The notes under the pieces were generated by a model that was not told the origin of the DNA, ran no database searches, and saw nothing but the letters and a program-made list of their open reading frames with translations. Made by a program: the position numbers and the translations under genes. A stretch of DNA of 38,537 nt from an uncultured Agathobacter sp. (GTDB lineage: Bacteria; Bacillota; Clostridia; Lachnospirales; Lachnospiraceae), in assembly GCA_934307695.1 (NCBI GenBank), contig CAKRCS010000017.1, positions 1-38,537 on the forward strand, read 5' to 3'. Positions 17,603-26,188 of this stretch are shown in pieces (within the stretch, counting starts at the first letter, position 1; each line of letters begins with the position of its first letter).

Positions 17603-19627
17603 ATGAAGAAGAAAATCGTAAGTGTGCTTCTTTCTGCTGCAATGGTAGCAACACTCGCTGCCGGATGCGGTAAGTCAGAGGAAACTGCAAACACACAGTC
17701 ACCGTCAACCGAGGCAGAGACGACAACCGAGGAAGAGCCGAGCGAGGCACCAGCTGAGGAGCCAGCAGCAACAGAGGTAGAGGCTGAGGCGCTTCCAGAT
17801 CCGGTTTACTACTACTCATTCGATGCGGCAGATGACAGCGACAGCATCAAGGTTGCATATCAGGATACCGATGCAACTCCGATCGTACAGACAAACGATG
17901 AAGCAAAAACTTATATTCCGGGTGTAAAGGGGGATGCAATCTATACCAACGGAGTAAAGGGCTATAAGCTTACCGATGTCAATGGCGTAGGCGATACCTA
18001 CACCTTATCCTTCTGGATCTATGCAACAAGATTTGCAAACTATATGCCGACCATCCAGTTCGGACCGGATATGCATGGTGATGCGACCGGAGGACAGCAC
18101 TATTTAAATATCACAAGAGCAGAGTGGGGTGCAGATGGTGCTGCAACCTTCCCATGTATCTGGGCTTATGATGAGTTAGACAATGCACTTTGGCCAAACT
18201 GGGCGCCGAACGATGCAAACGAGCACTTAAAAGAATGGGTGAACGTTACACTTGTTGTTGATGCAAACAATGTCAGCACTGACGGAACCATGCTGGTTGC
18301 AAACCTCTATGTAAACGGCGAGGAAGTAACCAAGACCGATTCTGACGGAAATATTGTTCCGATCAACGTTGTAAACGGATGTATGGCACAGTCCGACAAC
18401 TTCGATTTCCTGATCGGAATCAACTACTGGGATTCTGTATTCAAGGGAGCCTTCGATGAGCTTTACATCTTCGATCAGGCACTTACTGCAGGTCAGGCAC
18501 TTGCCCTCTACCAGATGGGCGATACCTCTGTGGCTTACGAGGAGCCGGAGCGTGTTGTTGATGTAGTTGCTTCCGATGATGCACTTTACACACTCGGAAC
18601 TACCGATCTTACAGCTGCATTCTGGTCAGACTGGACAGCAACCACAGAACTTAAGGATGGCGATACCAAGGAAGTTGTTTTAAAGAACTACTCCGATGGA
18701 ATCAATTCCTGGGATAACTTTGTAACCGTATTCACCAACGAGCCTTCCGATGCACATGTAGATCCGAACTCTGTTGCAACAGACGGACATACCGAGTGGG
18801 CAGTTACCCGTGCAGACCTCTTTAGCTGGGGTATTGACAATGAAAATGATTGTGAATACACCTGGAGCTGGGGCAACTGGGATACCTGGAGAACCTCTGT
18901 AATGGTTGATTCCGATGTTACTATGACCATCAATCGTTCAGGAAGCGACATCACCATCAACTACAATTTCGTAGACTACAACGGAACCGACAACACTGCA
19001 ACCGCAGTTCTTCACACCGCGCTTACCGCAGAAGATCCTTGCTACTTCTTATTCACCAACGAGGCTTCTTATGTGGAGGTTAAGTCCATCAAGGATGCGA
19101 TCGTGATCACTCCGGATGCAAATGCGATCGCTACCATCGGTAACTTAGAGTTCTCTAACGGCTGGTGGACAGACTGGACAGCAACCACAGAGCTTGCTGA
19201 CGGCGCAACCAAGACCGTTAAGCTAAACAACTACTCCGATGGAGTAAACAACTGGGATAACTATGTAATCGGATTTATCAACGAGCCAAACGAGGCAGGC
19301 GTTGATCCGAACACCATCTCCGATGACCATGTAGAGTATGCAATGGTTCGTGCAGATGCGTATGGCTGGGACGATGCAGATTTCGCTTATGAGACCAGCT
19401 GGGGTGATGACTGGGCAACCTGGCTTGCAGCGATGAAGGATGCAGAGGTTACCTTAGTGATCTCAAGAAATGCTAATGTGATCACCATTGACGCAACGAT
19501 CGTTGACCGCGATGGCAACACCATGACCAACAAGACAACTGTAACAAGCAATGTTCTTACAGATGGTCCTTGCTACTTCTTCATCACCGGTGAAGAGTGC
19601 TACCTTGAGATCCTTTCTATCGAGTAA
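17603..19627 (+). CDS. Cell-surface LamG lipoprotein with a duplicated Trp-rich module (likely glycan-binding)
   Basis: 674 residues from ATG 17603 (AAAAGGAG upstream). The lipobox LAAGC puts the lipidated Cys at 22; a long Thr/Glu/Pro/Ala linker follows to about residue 65. Residues about 66-300 look like a LamG/concanavalin fold (DPVYYYSFDAADD start, FKGAFDELYIFDQAL end). Two homologous modules of about 150-170 residues follow (about 329-498 and 511-674), each starting with W-x-DWTATTEL and containing NYSDG-x-N-x-WDN, NEP and CYF segments. No glycosidase catalytic signature is seen. I infer a surface protein that holds arabinan or arabinoxylan near the membrane. It sits between a binding-protein gene and the exported GH43 arabinanase, which supports that role. 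Confidence 0.75.
   Translation: MKKKIVSVLLSAAMVATLAAGCGKSEETANTQSPSTEAETTTEEEPSEAPAEEPAATEVEAEALPDPVYYYSFDAADDSDSIKVAYQDTDATPIVQTNDEAKTYIPGVKGDAIYTNGVKGYKLTDVNGVGDTYTLSFWIYATRFANYMPTIQFGPDMHGDATGGQHYLNITRAEWGADGAATFPCIWAYDELDNALWPNWAPNDANEHLKEWVNVTLVVDANNVSTDGTMLVANLYVNGEEVTKTDSDGNIVPINVVNGCMAQSDNFDFLIGINYWDSVFKGAFDELYIFDQALTAGQALALYQMGDTSVAYEEPERVVDVVASDDALYTLGTTDLTAAFWSDWTATTELKDGDTKEVVLKNYSDGINSWDNFVTVFTNEPSDAHVDPNSVATDGHTEWAVTRADLFSWGIDNENDCEYTWSWGNWDTWRTSVMVDSDVTMTINRSGSDITINYNFVDYNGTDNTATAVLHTALTAEDPCYFLFTNEASYVEVKSIKDAIVITPDANAIATIGNLEFSNGWWTDWTATTELADGATKTVKLNNYSDGVNNWDNYVIGFINEPNEAGVDPNTISDDHVEYAMVRADAYGWDDADFAYETSWGDDWATWLAAMKDAEVTLVISRNANVITIDATIVDRDGNTMTNKTTVTSNVLTDGPCYFFITGEECYLEILSIE
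18587..19624 (+). repeat. Tandem duplication encoding two Trp-rich beta modules
   Basis: Copy 1 spans about 18587-19096 and copy 2 about 19133-19624. Shared landmarks are DWTATTEL, KNYSDG/NNYSDG, WDN, NEP, VDPN, RAD and CYF-x-x-T-x-E. Divergence at DNA level shows the duplication is old. Confidence 0.75.
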
Positions 19628-19668
19628 TCGATAAACGGACATATACGTTCGGGCAAAGAACTATAACT

Positions 19669-19738
19669 GCCCCGGGATGCGGATGCTATGCATCCTGGGG
19701 CTTATTGCTACCCGTAAATGCTTGCGGGCGGCAATAAG
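19669..19738 (+). promoter_or_regulatory. Two long consecutive stem-loops in the operon
   Basis: Stem 1: GCCCCGGGATGC (19669-19680) with GCATCCTGGGGC (19690-19701), 12 bp with one G-U. Stem 2: CTTATTGC (19701-19708) with GCAATAAG (19731-19738), extended by CCCG/CGGG. The stems share base 19701. No U-tract follows, so processing or attenuation is more likely than simple termination. Confidence 0.65.
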
Positions 19739-19773
19739 CCTCAGGAAAATTAAGACAGAGGGAGACAGATACC

Positions 19774-21936
19774 ATGAAAAAAAGAATGCGCACATTAGTG
19801 ATTGCGACAGCGGTGCTGACACTGACAGGAATTGGACAGACAAAGGCGTATGCCGAGCCTGCTACCTACACGAACACACAGAATGATGTGACGGTTACGC
19901 TGACCACCGGTAAATCGGATTATGAGGAGGGGGAGGAAGTTACCTACACCCTGACGATTGAGAACAACAGAAGAGGCTGGAATAGTGCGCAGACGAACCT
20001 GAAATATTCCAATTCGGGATTAAAGCCGGCGGCGGAGGATGCCATGCCGACACAGATCCCGCAGCTTAAGTCCGGGGAGCAGTGTACGATCACCGGCACG
20101 CTGATCGGAGAAAATGTCGAGGAGGGAACCTCGTTTCCGGCAGTGATCGAGGAAGAAAAAGAGACAACGGCGGATGTGGATACAAGCGGGGAGGAGGCTT
20201 CGGCGAGCACACAGGTGCTGGTCGCAGGAATCGTGCTTGTGATCGCGGCTGTTGTGATCCTTTTTTTTGTGTCGCGGAAGAAAAAGGGAAAGAAGGAAAC
20301 AAAGACATTGATGTCGCTTCTGCTTCTGATGGCTTTTTCGGTATCACTTCTGGCAGGAATGAAAATGGAATGTGTGGCAGCGGATGCCGATTATGAGAGC
20401 GTGACGATACGTCCGTATGTGCAGTTTACCTACGGCGGGGAAGAAGTCATGGTGCGTGCGACGATCGACCTATCGATGGTGCAGCAGGTCATCAAGGTAT
20501 CGACAGAGGATCGCGATATTGCAAAAACCATCTGCTGTCATGATCCTTCCATTTTCCGCGATTTTGACGGAACCTACTATGTATTTGGAAGCTTTCTAGC
20601 GGGTGGAACCTCCACCGACCTGCACGACTGGACCAGCATTGACCAGACGTTTCAGGCTACGTTTACCGACGAGGTGAAGGAGCAGATCCGCGCATGGAAT
20701 AAGGATGATTCAGCGGGAAGCTGGAACAGCTACCTGTGGGCCCCGGATATCATTTACAATCCGACAATGAATAAATACTGCATGTATTTAAGCGCGAACG
20801 GCGACGACTGGAAATCCAACATTGTGCTGCTGACCTCCGACAAGGTGGACGGACCATACGAGTACGGCGGAACGGTCGTATACGGAGGCTTTAGCGATGA
20901 GGATTACGGACAGACGGATGCGCCGGTGGTGCTGGGCGAGGCAACGATCCCGGAGCGCTATGTGACAAACGGTGTCAAGAATAAGAAATGGGGAGATATG
21001 TATCCAAACTGCATCGATCCTTGTGTATTTTATGATGAAGATGGCAATCTCTGGATGTCCTACGGCTCCTGGTCGGGTGGAATCTTCATGCTGGCACTCG
21101 ATGAGGCAAACGGGCTTCGCGATTACAGCGTAAGCTACGATACGGATATCCACTCCGATGCCTACTTTGGCAAGAAGATCGCGGGTGGAAGCTATGTATC
21201 CGGCGAGGCATCCTACATCCAGAAGATCGGGGATTACTACTTCCTGTTTATCTCTTATGGCAATCTGGAGGCGGCAGGCGGATACAATGTGCGCATCTTC
21301 CGCTCGGAGCGCCCGGATGGGGACTATGTGGATGAGCTTGGCGACACGCCATATTTTGACAGCTATATGTTTAACTACAATACCCCGATCGGAGAGCGGC
21401 TGTTTGGCGGATACAAGTGGCGCACGTTCAATGTCGGTCAGGTTGCGCAGGGGCATAATTCCGCGTTTGTGGATGAGGACGGCAAGGCGTATATCGTATT
21501 CCACACCAGAACCACGGACGGTACGGAAGGGCATTACGTCAAGGTACACCAGTTGTTCTTAAACGAGGACGGCTGGCTTGTGGCAGCACCGTACCACACG
21601 AACGGGGAGACGCTGGCGGATTCGGCAAACGCTGCGGACTTTGTCGGGGATTACGACCTGATCATCCACAGACTTGACATTGATTATGCAAATCTTGCGA
21701 CCAACAAGCCGGAATTTATCACCTTAAATGCCGATGGAACGGTAAGTGGTGATTACGAGGGAAGCTGGTCGATAGCGGATAACACCTCCTACATCACGTT
21801 AAATATCAACGGAGATGTATATAAGGGTGTTGCACTTACCATGAAGATTGAAAACACAGCGGTAGAGACACAGGTATTTACTGCGGTTGGCGAAAATACC
21901 CAGGTTACGATATGGGGAAGCATGAGTATTGATTAG
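19774..21936 (+). CDS. Exported, membrane-tethered GH43 endo-alpha-1,5-L-arabinanase
   Basis: 720 residues with unusual topology. Residues 1-27 are a signal peptide (AYA|E). About 30-125 is an extracellular beta domain (VTYTLTIENN pattern, DUF11/CARDB-like). A transmembrane helix (about 147-167) is followed by a short Lys-rich loop and a second hydrophobic helix (about 178-198) ending in a signal-like CVAADADYE. The catalytic GH43 domain starts near 250: base D257 (HDPSIF), D415 (NCIDPCVF) and acid E478 (SGEASYI), with the YGSWSGG stretch typical of arabinanases. A C-terminal beta domain follows. The enzyme should cut arabinan outside the cell while held by a two-helix hairpin. It looks like a fusion of two exported proteins. 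The preceding LamG lipoprotein and following cytosolic arabinofuranosidases fit this pathway. Confidence 0.88.
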   Translation: MKKRMRTLVIATAVLTLTGIGQTKAYAEPATYTNTQNDVTVTLTTGKSDYEEGEEVTYTLTIENNRRGWNSAQTNLKYSNSGLKPAAEDAMPTQIPQLKSGEQCTITGTLIGENVEEGTSFPAVIEEEKETTADVDTSGEEASASTQVLVAGIVLVIAAVVILFFVSRKKKGKKETKTLMSLLLLMAFSVSLLAGMKMECVAADADYESVTIRPYVQFTYGGEEVMVRATIDLSMVQQVIKVSTEDRDIAKTICCHDPSIFRDFDGTYYVFGSFLAGGTSTDLHDWTSIDQTFQATFTDEVKEQIRAWNKDDSAGSWNSYLWAPDIIYNPTMNKYCMYLSANGDDWKSNIVLLTSDKVDGPYEYGGTVVYGGFSDEDYGQTDAPVVLGEATIPERYVTNGVKNKKWGDMYPNCIDPCVFYDEDGNLWMSYGSWSGGIFMLALDEANGLRDYSVSYDTDIHSDAYFGKKIAGGSYVSGEASYIQKIGDYYFLFISYGNLEAAGGYNVRIFRSERPDGDYVDELGDTPYFDSYMFNYNTPIGERLFGGYKWRTFNVGQVAQGHNSAFVDEDGKAYIVFHTRTTDGTEGHYVKVHQLFLNEDGWLVAAPYHTNGETLADSANAADFVGDYDLIIHRLDIDYANLATNKPEFITLNADGTVSGDYEGSWSIADNTSYITLNINGDVYKGVALTMKIENTAVETQVFTAVGENTQVTIWGSMSID

Positions 21937-21951
21937 GAAAGCTGGTGTGTG

Positions 21952-22239
21952 ATGGCAAAGCGGAGAAAACCGACAACAGAAGAATTACTGCACGGCGGAT
22001 ATAGGGAGCCTTTTTCAGGGCGGGATCTTGCAAAGGAGATCATATTTTGCAGCATTACGATGATTCTTGCCTTTTTGTGGGTGCTTGTCATGCTGCTGAT
22101 CGTAAGCTTTGTGACCTTAAGCTATCTGAAGTTCCAGATCAAATGGATGATCGTGGCATCTGTGCTTGCCGCAGTCATTGCGGGAATCGTCTATGTGACC
22201 GCAGCCGTGAAGAAGTACCGGAAATATTACGGAAAATAA
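21952..22239 (+). CDS. Small two-helix membrane protein of unknown function
   Basis: 95 residues from ATG 21952 (AGGAAAG about 10 nt upstream; a GTG directly before it is the other option). The N-terminus is basic (MAKRRKPTTEELLHGG), followed by two hydrophobic helices (about 32-57 and 64-84) and a basic C-terminus (KKYRKYYGK), so both ends should be cytoplasmic. It starts 15 nt after the GH43 arabinanase stop and precedes the cytosolic GH43 by about 50 nt. I do not recognise the family. A helper for the membrane-tethered arabinanase or importer is possible from position alone. Confidence 0.7.
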   Translation: MAKRRKPTTEELLHGGYREPFSGRDLAKEIIFCSITMILAFLWVLVMLLIVSFVTLSYLKFQIKWMIVASVLAAVIAGIVYVTAAVKKYRKYYGK

Positions 22240-22288
22240 AGTATATACGTCGGGACGGAATATACAACGTATAAAGGAGTATGTGAAA

Positions 22289-23239
22289 ATGGACAACAGA
22301 CTAAAATTTAACGAGCCTTGGATCCTGCAGAGGGCAGATCCGTATGTGTATCTGCATGAGGATGGATGGTATTATTTTACGGCATCCGTGCCGGCATACG
22401 ATGGAATCATCCTGCGGCGGTCAAAAAGCCTTGGCGGGCTTGCGGATGCGGAGGAGACCTACATCTGGCACAAGCATGAATCCGGTCCGATGAGCGAGCA
22501 TATCTGGGCACCGGAGATTCACTATCTCTTTGGAAAATGGTATATCTATTTTGCGGGAGGGGAGAAGGAGGATGTATGGAAGATCCGCCCGTATGTGCTT
22601 GAATGTCAGGGGCAGGACCCGATGAACGATCCATGGAAGGAAATGGGCAAGATGCAAAGAGCAGCGGAGGATGAGTTTTCCTTCGAGGCATTCTCGCTGG
22701 ATGCCACGGTATTTGAAAACAATGGGAACTGGTACTACATCTGGGCGGAAAAGGTCGGAGCCGGAAAGCAGATTTCAAACCTTTATATCGCACAGATGGA
22801 GAATGGCTATACCTTAAAGACAGTTCAAGAGCTGCTTACGACACCGGATTATGACTGGGAGCGCATTGGCTTCTGGGTCAACGAGGGACCGGGGATCATA
22901 AAGAAAAACGGCAAGATCTATATGACGTACTCCGCGAGCGAGACCGGAACCTGCTACTGCGTGGGAATGCTCTCCGTGGATGCGGATGCAGATCTGCTAG
23001 ATCCGGCAAACTGGAAGAAGGAGCGCTACCCGGTGCTTGCAACGTGCAGCGAAAGGCAGATTTATGGACCGGGACACAATTCCTTTACGAAGGACGAACA
23101 GGGAAACGATATCATGGTATACCATGCGAGAACGGAGGCAGAGATCGTGGGGAATCCGCTGTACAATCCGAACCGGCATGCTATGCTTATGAAGGTAAAA
23201 TGGGACAAAGACGACCAACCGGTTTTTGGCTATGAATGA
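22289..23239 (+). CDS. Cytosolic GH43 exo-alpha-1,5-L-arabinofuranosidase (GH43_26-like)
   Basis: 316 residues. The ATG at 22289 is preferred because AAAGGAG lies 9 nt upstream; GTG 22283 would be too close. No signal peptide. It is a single five-bladed propeller: base D17 (RADPYVY), D138 (FSLDATVF) and acid E199 (VNEGPGII). The N-terminal DGWYYFTASVPAYDGIILRRS pattern resembles exo-1,5-arabinofuranosidases such as Araf43A of Streptomyces avermitilis. It should release arabinose from the ends of imported linear arabino-oligosaccharides. An inverted repeat TATACGT/ACGTATA (about 22244-22273) lies in the leader. The abfA gene follows after 46 nt. Confidence 0.88.
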   Translation: MDNRLKFNEPWILQRADPYVYLHEDGWYYFTASVPAYDGIILRRSKSLGGLADAEETYIWHKHESGPMSEHIWAPEIHYLFGKWYIYFAGGEKEDVWKIRPYVLECQGQDPMNDPWKEMGKMQRAAEDEFSFEAFSLDATVFENNGNWYYIWAEKVGAGKQISNLYIAQMENGYTLKTVQELLTTPDYDWERIGFWVNEGPGIIKKNGKIYMTYSASETGTCYCVGMLSVDADADLLDPANWKKERYPVLATCSERQIYGPGHNSFTKDEQGNDIMVYHARTEAEIVGNPLYNPNRHAMLMKVKWDKDDQPVFGYE

Positions 23240-23285
23240 TTAAGGCGGCAGGTCAGAATTTTGGGAGAAAAGGAGCATTTGAGCT

Positions 23286-24794
23286 ATGGCAAAACTGATC
23301 ATCAACGAGGAGAACAAGCTGGGAACGATCGCACCGGAGATCTACGGACATTTTTCCGAGCATCTGGGACGGTGCATTTATGAGGGAATCTACGTCGGAG
23401 AACACTCTGACATCCCGAACGTGAACGGAATGCGCGTGGACGTTGTGGAGGCACTTAAGGAGCTGAAGGTTCCGGTACTGCGCTGGCCGGGCGGCTGCTT
23501 TGCGGATGAGTATCACTGGAAGGACGGAATCGGTCCAAAGGAAAGCAGAAAGAAGATGATCAACACACACTGGGGCGGTGTTGTGGAGGATAACAGCTTC
23601 GGAACACATGAGTTCATGGAGCTTTGCCGTCAGATCGGCTGTAAGACCTACATCAACGGCAATCTCGGAAGCGGAACGGTGCAGGAGATGTCCGAGTGGG
23701 TGGAATATATGACGTTTAACGGTGTTTCCCCGATGGCGGATCTGCGGGCGGCAAACGGCAGCAAGGAGCCGTGGACGGTAGACTTTTTCGGTGTCGGAAA
23801 CGAAAACTGGGGCTGCGGCGGCAACATGACACCGGAATACTACGGCAATGAGTATCGCCGTTATCAGACCTATGTACGCAATTACGACCAGAATAAGCCG
23901 ATCGCGAAGGTCTGCTGCGGTGCGAACGTGGACGACTACCACTGGACGGAGGGCGTTCTTAAGACGTGCTATGACCATACACCGAGAGAGTGTCACGGAT
24001 TTATGGATTATCTGTCCTTACACTACTATGTACATCCGGAAGGATGGCAGATCAAGGGCAGTTCCACCGATTTCAATGAGGAGGGCTGGTACAAGACACT
24101 GAACAAGGCGTTGTATATGGAGACTTTGATCAAGGGACATGCTGCAATCATGGATCAGTACGATCCGGAGAAGAAGATCGGAATGAGCGTGGACGAGTGG
24201 GGAACCTGGTATACCTGTGAGCCGGGAACGAATCCGGGATTTTTATATCAGCAGAACACGGTGCGTGACGCGCTTGTAGCGGGGATCACGCTCAACATAT
24301 TCAACAAGCATTGTGACCGTGTCAGGATGGCGGCGCTTGCACAGATGGTAAATGTATTGCAGTCGGTTCTTCTGACAGAAGGCAATCAGATGGTCAAGAC
24401 ACCGACCTATCATGTAATGCATATGTACCGCCACCACCAGGGAGCAACACTTCTGGATTCCTCTCTGACCAATGTTGAACCGATCGGACCGGACGAGTGG
24501 GTTGTCCCGAAGGTGACGGAATCCGTATCCGAAAATGAGCAGGGAATCATCACGATCACCTTAAACAACCTGTCGGTGGAGTCTGTGGAGAAGGTTGATA
24601 TACAGTTTGCAAGAGGCGGCTATCAGGTCGTGGAGGCTCACATCGTAAGTGATGCGGATATGCATGCGCACAACACCTTTGAGACACCGGAGATTGTGAC
24701 GGAAAAAGATTTTGCAGGCTGCGAAGCCGCACCGCACGGGCTTACCGTGACACTTCCGTGCAACAGCGTGGTGGAAATCCGCGTTGCAAGATAG
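23286..24794 (+). CDS. abfA: Intracellular GH51 alpha-L-arabinofuranosidase
   Basis: 502 residues, the usual length for AbfA. AAAAGGAG lies about 10 nt before the ATG. It has the complete GH51 pattern: [38 protein letters not shown], acid/base E173 in GVGNENWG and nucleophile E304 in SVDEWGTWY, then the C-terminal beta domain. No signal peptide. It hydrolyses non-reducing terminal arabinofuranose from short arabinan or arabinoxylan oligosaccharides, the last step before arabinose isomerisation. Unlike the first GH51 of the window it carries no binding modules. It is nearly the last gene of the operon and directly abuts the DUF6171 gene. Confidence 0.96.
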   Translation: MAKLIINEENKLGTIAPEIYGHFSEHLGRCIYEGIYVGEHSDIPNVNGMRVDVVEALKELKVPVLRWPGGCFADEYHWKDGIGPKESRKKMINTHWGGVVEDNSFGTHEFMELCRQIGCKTYINGNLGSGTVQEMSEWVEYMTFNGVSPMADLRAANGSKEPWTVDFFGVGNENWGCGGNMTPEYYGNEYRRYQTYVRNYDQNKPIAKVCCGANVDDYHWTEGVLKTCYDHTPRECHGFMDYLSLHYYVHPEGWQIKGSSTDFNEEGWYKTLNKALYMETLIKGHAAIMDQYDPEKKIGMSVDEWGTWYTCEPGTNPGFLYQQNTVRDALVAGITLNIFNKHCDRVRMAALAQMVNVLQSVLLTEGNQMVKTPTYHVMHMYRHHQGATLLDSSLTNVEPIGPDEWVVPKVTESVSENEQGIITITLNNLSVESVEKVDIQFARGGYQVVEAHIVSDADMHAHNTFETPEIVTEKDFAGCEAAPHGLTVTLPCNSVVEIRVAR

Positions 24795-25037
24795 ATGGAG
24801 CGCATCTGTAAACAGTGTCTGCTTCGTGAGATGGCAGGGGCAGACGCTCTTATGATCGAAAAGTACAAAGAAGCGATTAAAAAGCAAGACCGGGTCTGTG
24901 AGGAAATCTATGAGAACCGGTTAGCTATATGCAAGCTCTGTGAAAAATTAAACGCAGGCACATGCGGTGCCTGCGGATGTTATGTGGAGCTTCGCGCGCT
25001 ATCCCCGATGAGCCGCTGTCCGTATAAGAAATGGTAG
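24795..25037 (+). CDS. DUF6171-like small Cys-rich protein
   Basis: 80 residues. The ATG follows the abfA stop without any gap (TAG-ATG), so translation probably depends on reinitiation. It contains CKQC near the N-terminus, a central charged helix, then CKLC, CGACGC and a last SRCPYKKW. This spacing suggests one or two metal sites (zinc or iron-sulfur). It resembles the DUF6171 family of Lachnospiraceae. No function is known to me. The position at the 3' end of the operon, tail-to-tail with the regulator 13 nt away, gives no clear hint. Confidence 0.7.
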   Translation: MERICKQCLLREMAGADALMIEKYKEAIKKQDRVCEEIYENRLAICKLCEKLNAGTCGACGCYVELRALSPMSRCPYKKW

Positions 25038-25050
25038 GCAAAAGGAAAGC

Positions 25051-25980
25051 TTACGGCTCCTCCGGATGAATTGGTGCATAGTGGATGCTGACCTTGATGT
25101 CCTGTCCGTAATTGCCGAAGGTCTTTCCAAAGATGGTAAGTCCTCCGATATGCTCGGCATCATCATCAACGCTTAAACGGAAGCGGATGCCGCTGCGATA
25201 ATCCAGATTAAAGCTGTTGATGGTAACATCGGAGATCTTAAGCCCGTCGATAAAGGTTCCCTTCTGGTTGATGACAAGGAGTTTTAACAGCCCGTACTGA
25301 TTCCAGTTCGGATACCACCAGTCCGGTGTAAACAGACCCTTGACATCACCGAAATCACCAGGGGATGTCCATTTTCCGATGCGCACATCATTTAAGTAGA
25401 AGCTGATATCACTCGGCCAGTTGTTGTTGATGCCGGGAGCCTCGGAAGAGAGCTCTGCTGAGATTGTGATCTGCGTGATCTTCTGGGATGCCGGAATGAA
25501 GTTCGGGATCACATACTCGATATAACCCTTGGTAAACCAAAGAATGTCGGCATCGTAGCGATCCGGGTGCTCAAAGTAGCGTGCATCGTCTACCTCGCCG
25601 ATGAGCGCCTTGGAGGAGGCAAGTCCACAGGTAGGACAGATCTTGTAGTTGGAGTAGTGACCGACCTGAAGCTCTGTGTTGTATACGTTGCCATATTCCT
25701 CCGGCTTGTCAAGATCGATCAGGATCTTGTCGAGATGGATGGAGCAGATCTTCTGGTTGCCGTGACCGGCAGATTCGCTGGAGGTCGTGATCAGACCACA
25801 GCTCTCAAGCTTTTTGATATGGCTGGTCAGCGCACCATTGGTAATGTTGAGGCGGGAAGCCAGCTCGTTCATATTCATATTGTTGTTCTCAAGAAGAAGA
25901 TTCAAGATGTCTACGCGCATATCGGAGCCGAGCGCCTTAAAAAGCTCAAGCCCTTCGGAGAGCGATGTAATGTGTAACAT
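25051..25980 (-). CDS. ArsR-type winged-helix regulator with C-terminal beta-sandwich (likely arabinan locus regulator)
   Basis: 309 residues, three times the usual ArsR length. Residues about 10-90 are the winged helix (FKALGSDMRVDILNLL; NMNELASRLNITNGALTSHIKKLES). A CPTCG motif at 115-119 follows, with further Cys at 61 and 79. From about 125 to the end is a beta-rich region (YVIPNFIPASQKITQITISAEL, WPSDISFYLNDVRIG, YRSGIRFRLSVDDDAEH) that looks like a jelly-roll ligand-binding domain. The start is supported by GGGGG 9 nt upstream and a perfect-spaced promoter. It lies divergently from a GH43 gene and tail-to-tail with the big operon, so it probably controls both in response to an arabino-oligosaccharide. 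The ligand is inferred, not shown. Confidence 0.8.
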   Translation of the reverse strand: MLHITSLSEGLELFKALGSDMRVDILNLLLENNNMNMNELASRLNITNGALTSHIKKLESCGLITTSSESAGHGNQKICSIHLDKILIDLDKPEEYGNVYNTELQVGHYSNYKICPTCGLASSKALIGEVDDARYFEHPDRYDADILWFTKGYIEYVIPNFIPASQKITQITISAELSSEAPGINNNWPSDISFYLNDVRIGKWTSPGDFGDVKGLFTPDWWYPNWNQYGLLKLLVINQKGTFIDGLKISDVTINSFNLDYRSGIRFRLSVDDDAEHIGGLTIFGKTFGNYGQDIKVSIHYAPIHPEEP

Positions 25981-26013
25981 ATATAAGTACCCCCGTAAGT
26001 TTTTCTGTAATTT

Positions 26014-26042
26014 ATTATAGTTAAATCAAATATTTACGTCAA
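26014..26042 (-). promoter_or_regulatory. Sigma-A-type promoter of the regulator gene
   Basis: On the minus strand: TTGACG (26042-26037), 17-nt spacer, TATAAT (26019-26014). It drives the ArsR-type gene and is back-to-back with the GH43 promoter about 70 bp away. Confidence 0.8.
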
Positions 26043-26109
26043 TAATCGGGATAATTTTATTTGTAAATGAAAAAATGCTCTTTTTTTGGCGTTTTGTGAT
26101 TGTTATTGT

Positions 26110-26138
26110 TTGATAGTTATTGGACGACAATATATAAT
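26110..26138 (+). promoter_or_regulatory. Sigma-A-type promoter of the cytosolic GH43 gene
   Basis: TTGATA (26110-26115), 17-nt spacer, TATAAT (26133-26138). A weaker overlapping alternative is TTGGAC (26120-26125)-N18-TAGAAT (26144-26149). Confidence 0.75.
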
Positions 26139-26148
26139 TTAAATAGAA

Positions 26149-26162
26149 TTAAAATATTTTAG
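26149..26162 (+). promoter_or_regulatory. Candidate operator TTAAA-N4-TTTAG
   Basis: TTAAA-ATAT-TTTAG lies 11 nt after the -10 box and contains the perfect palindrome TAAAATATTTTA (26150-26161). It matches the element at 4787-4800 in arm sequence, spacer length and position relative to the promoter. Confidence 0.45.
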
Positions 26163-26188
26163 AATACATAAAACGTGAGGAGAAAACT

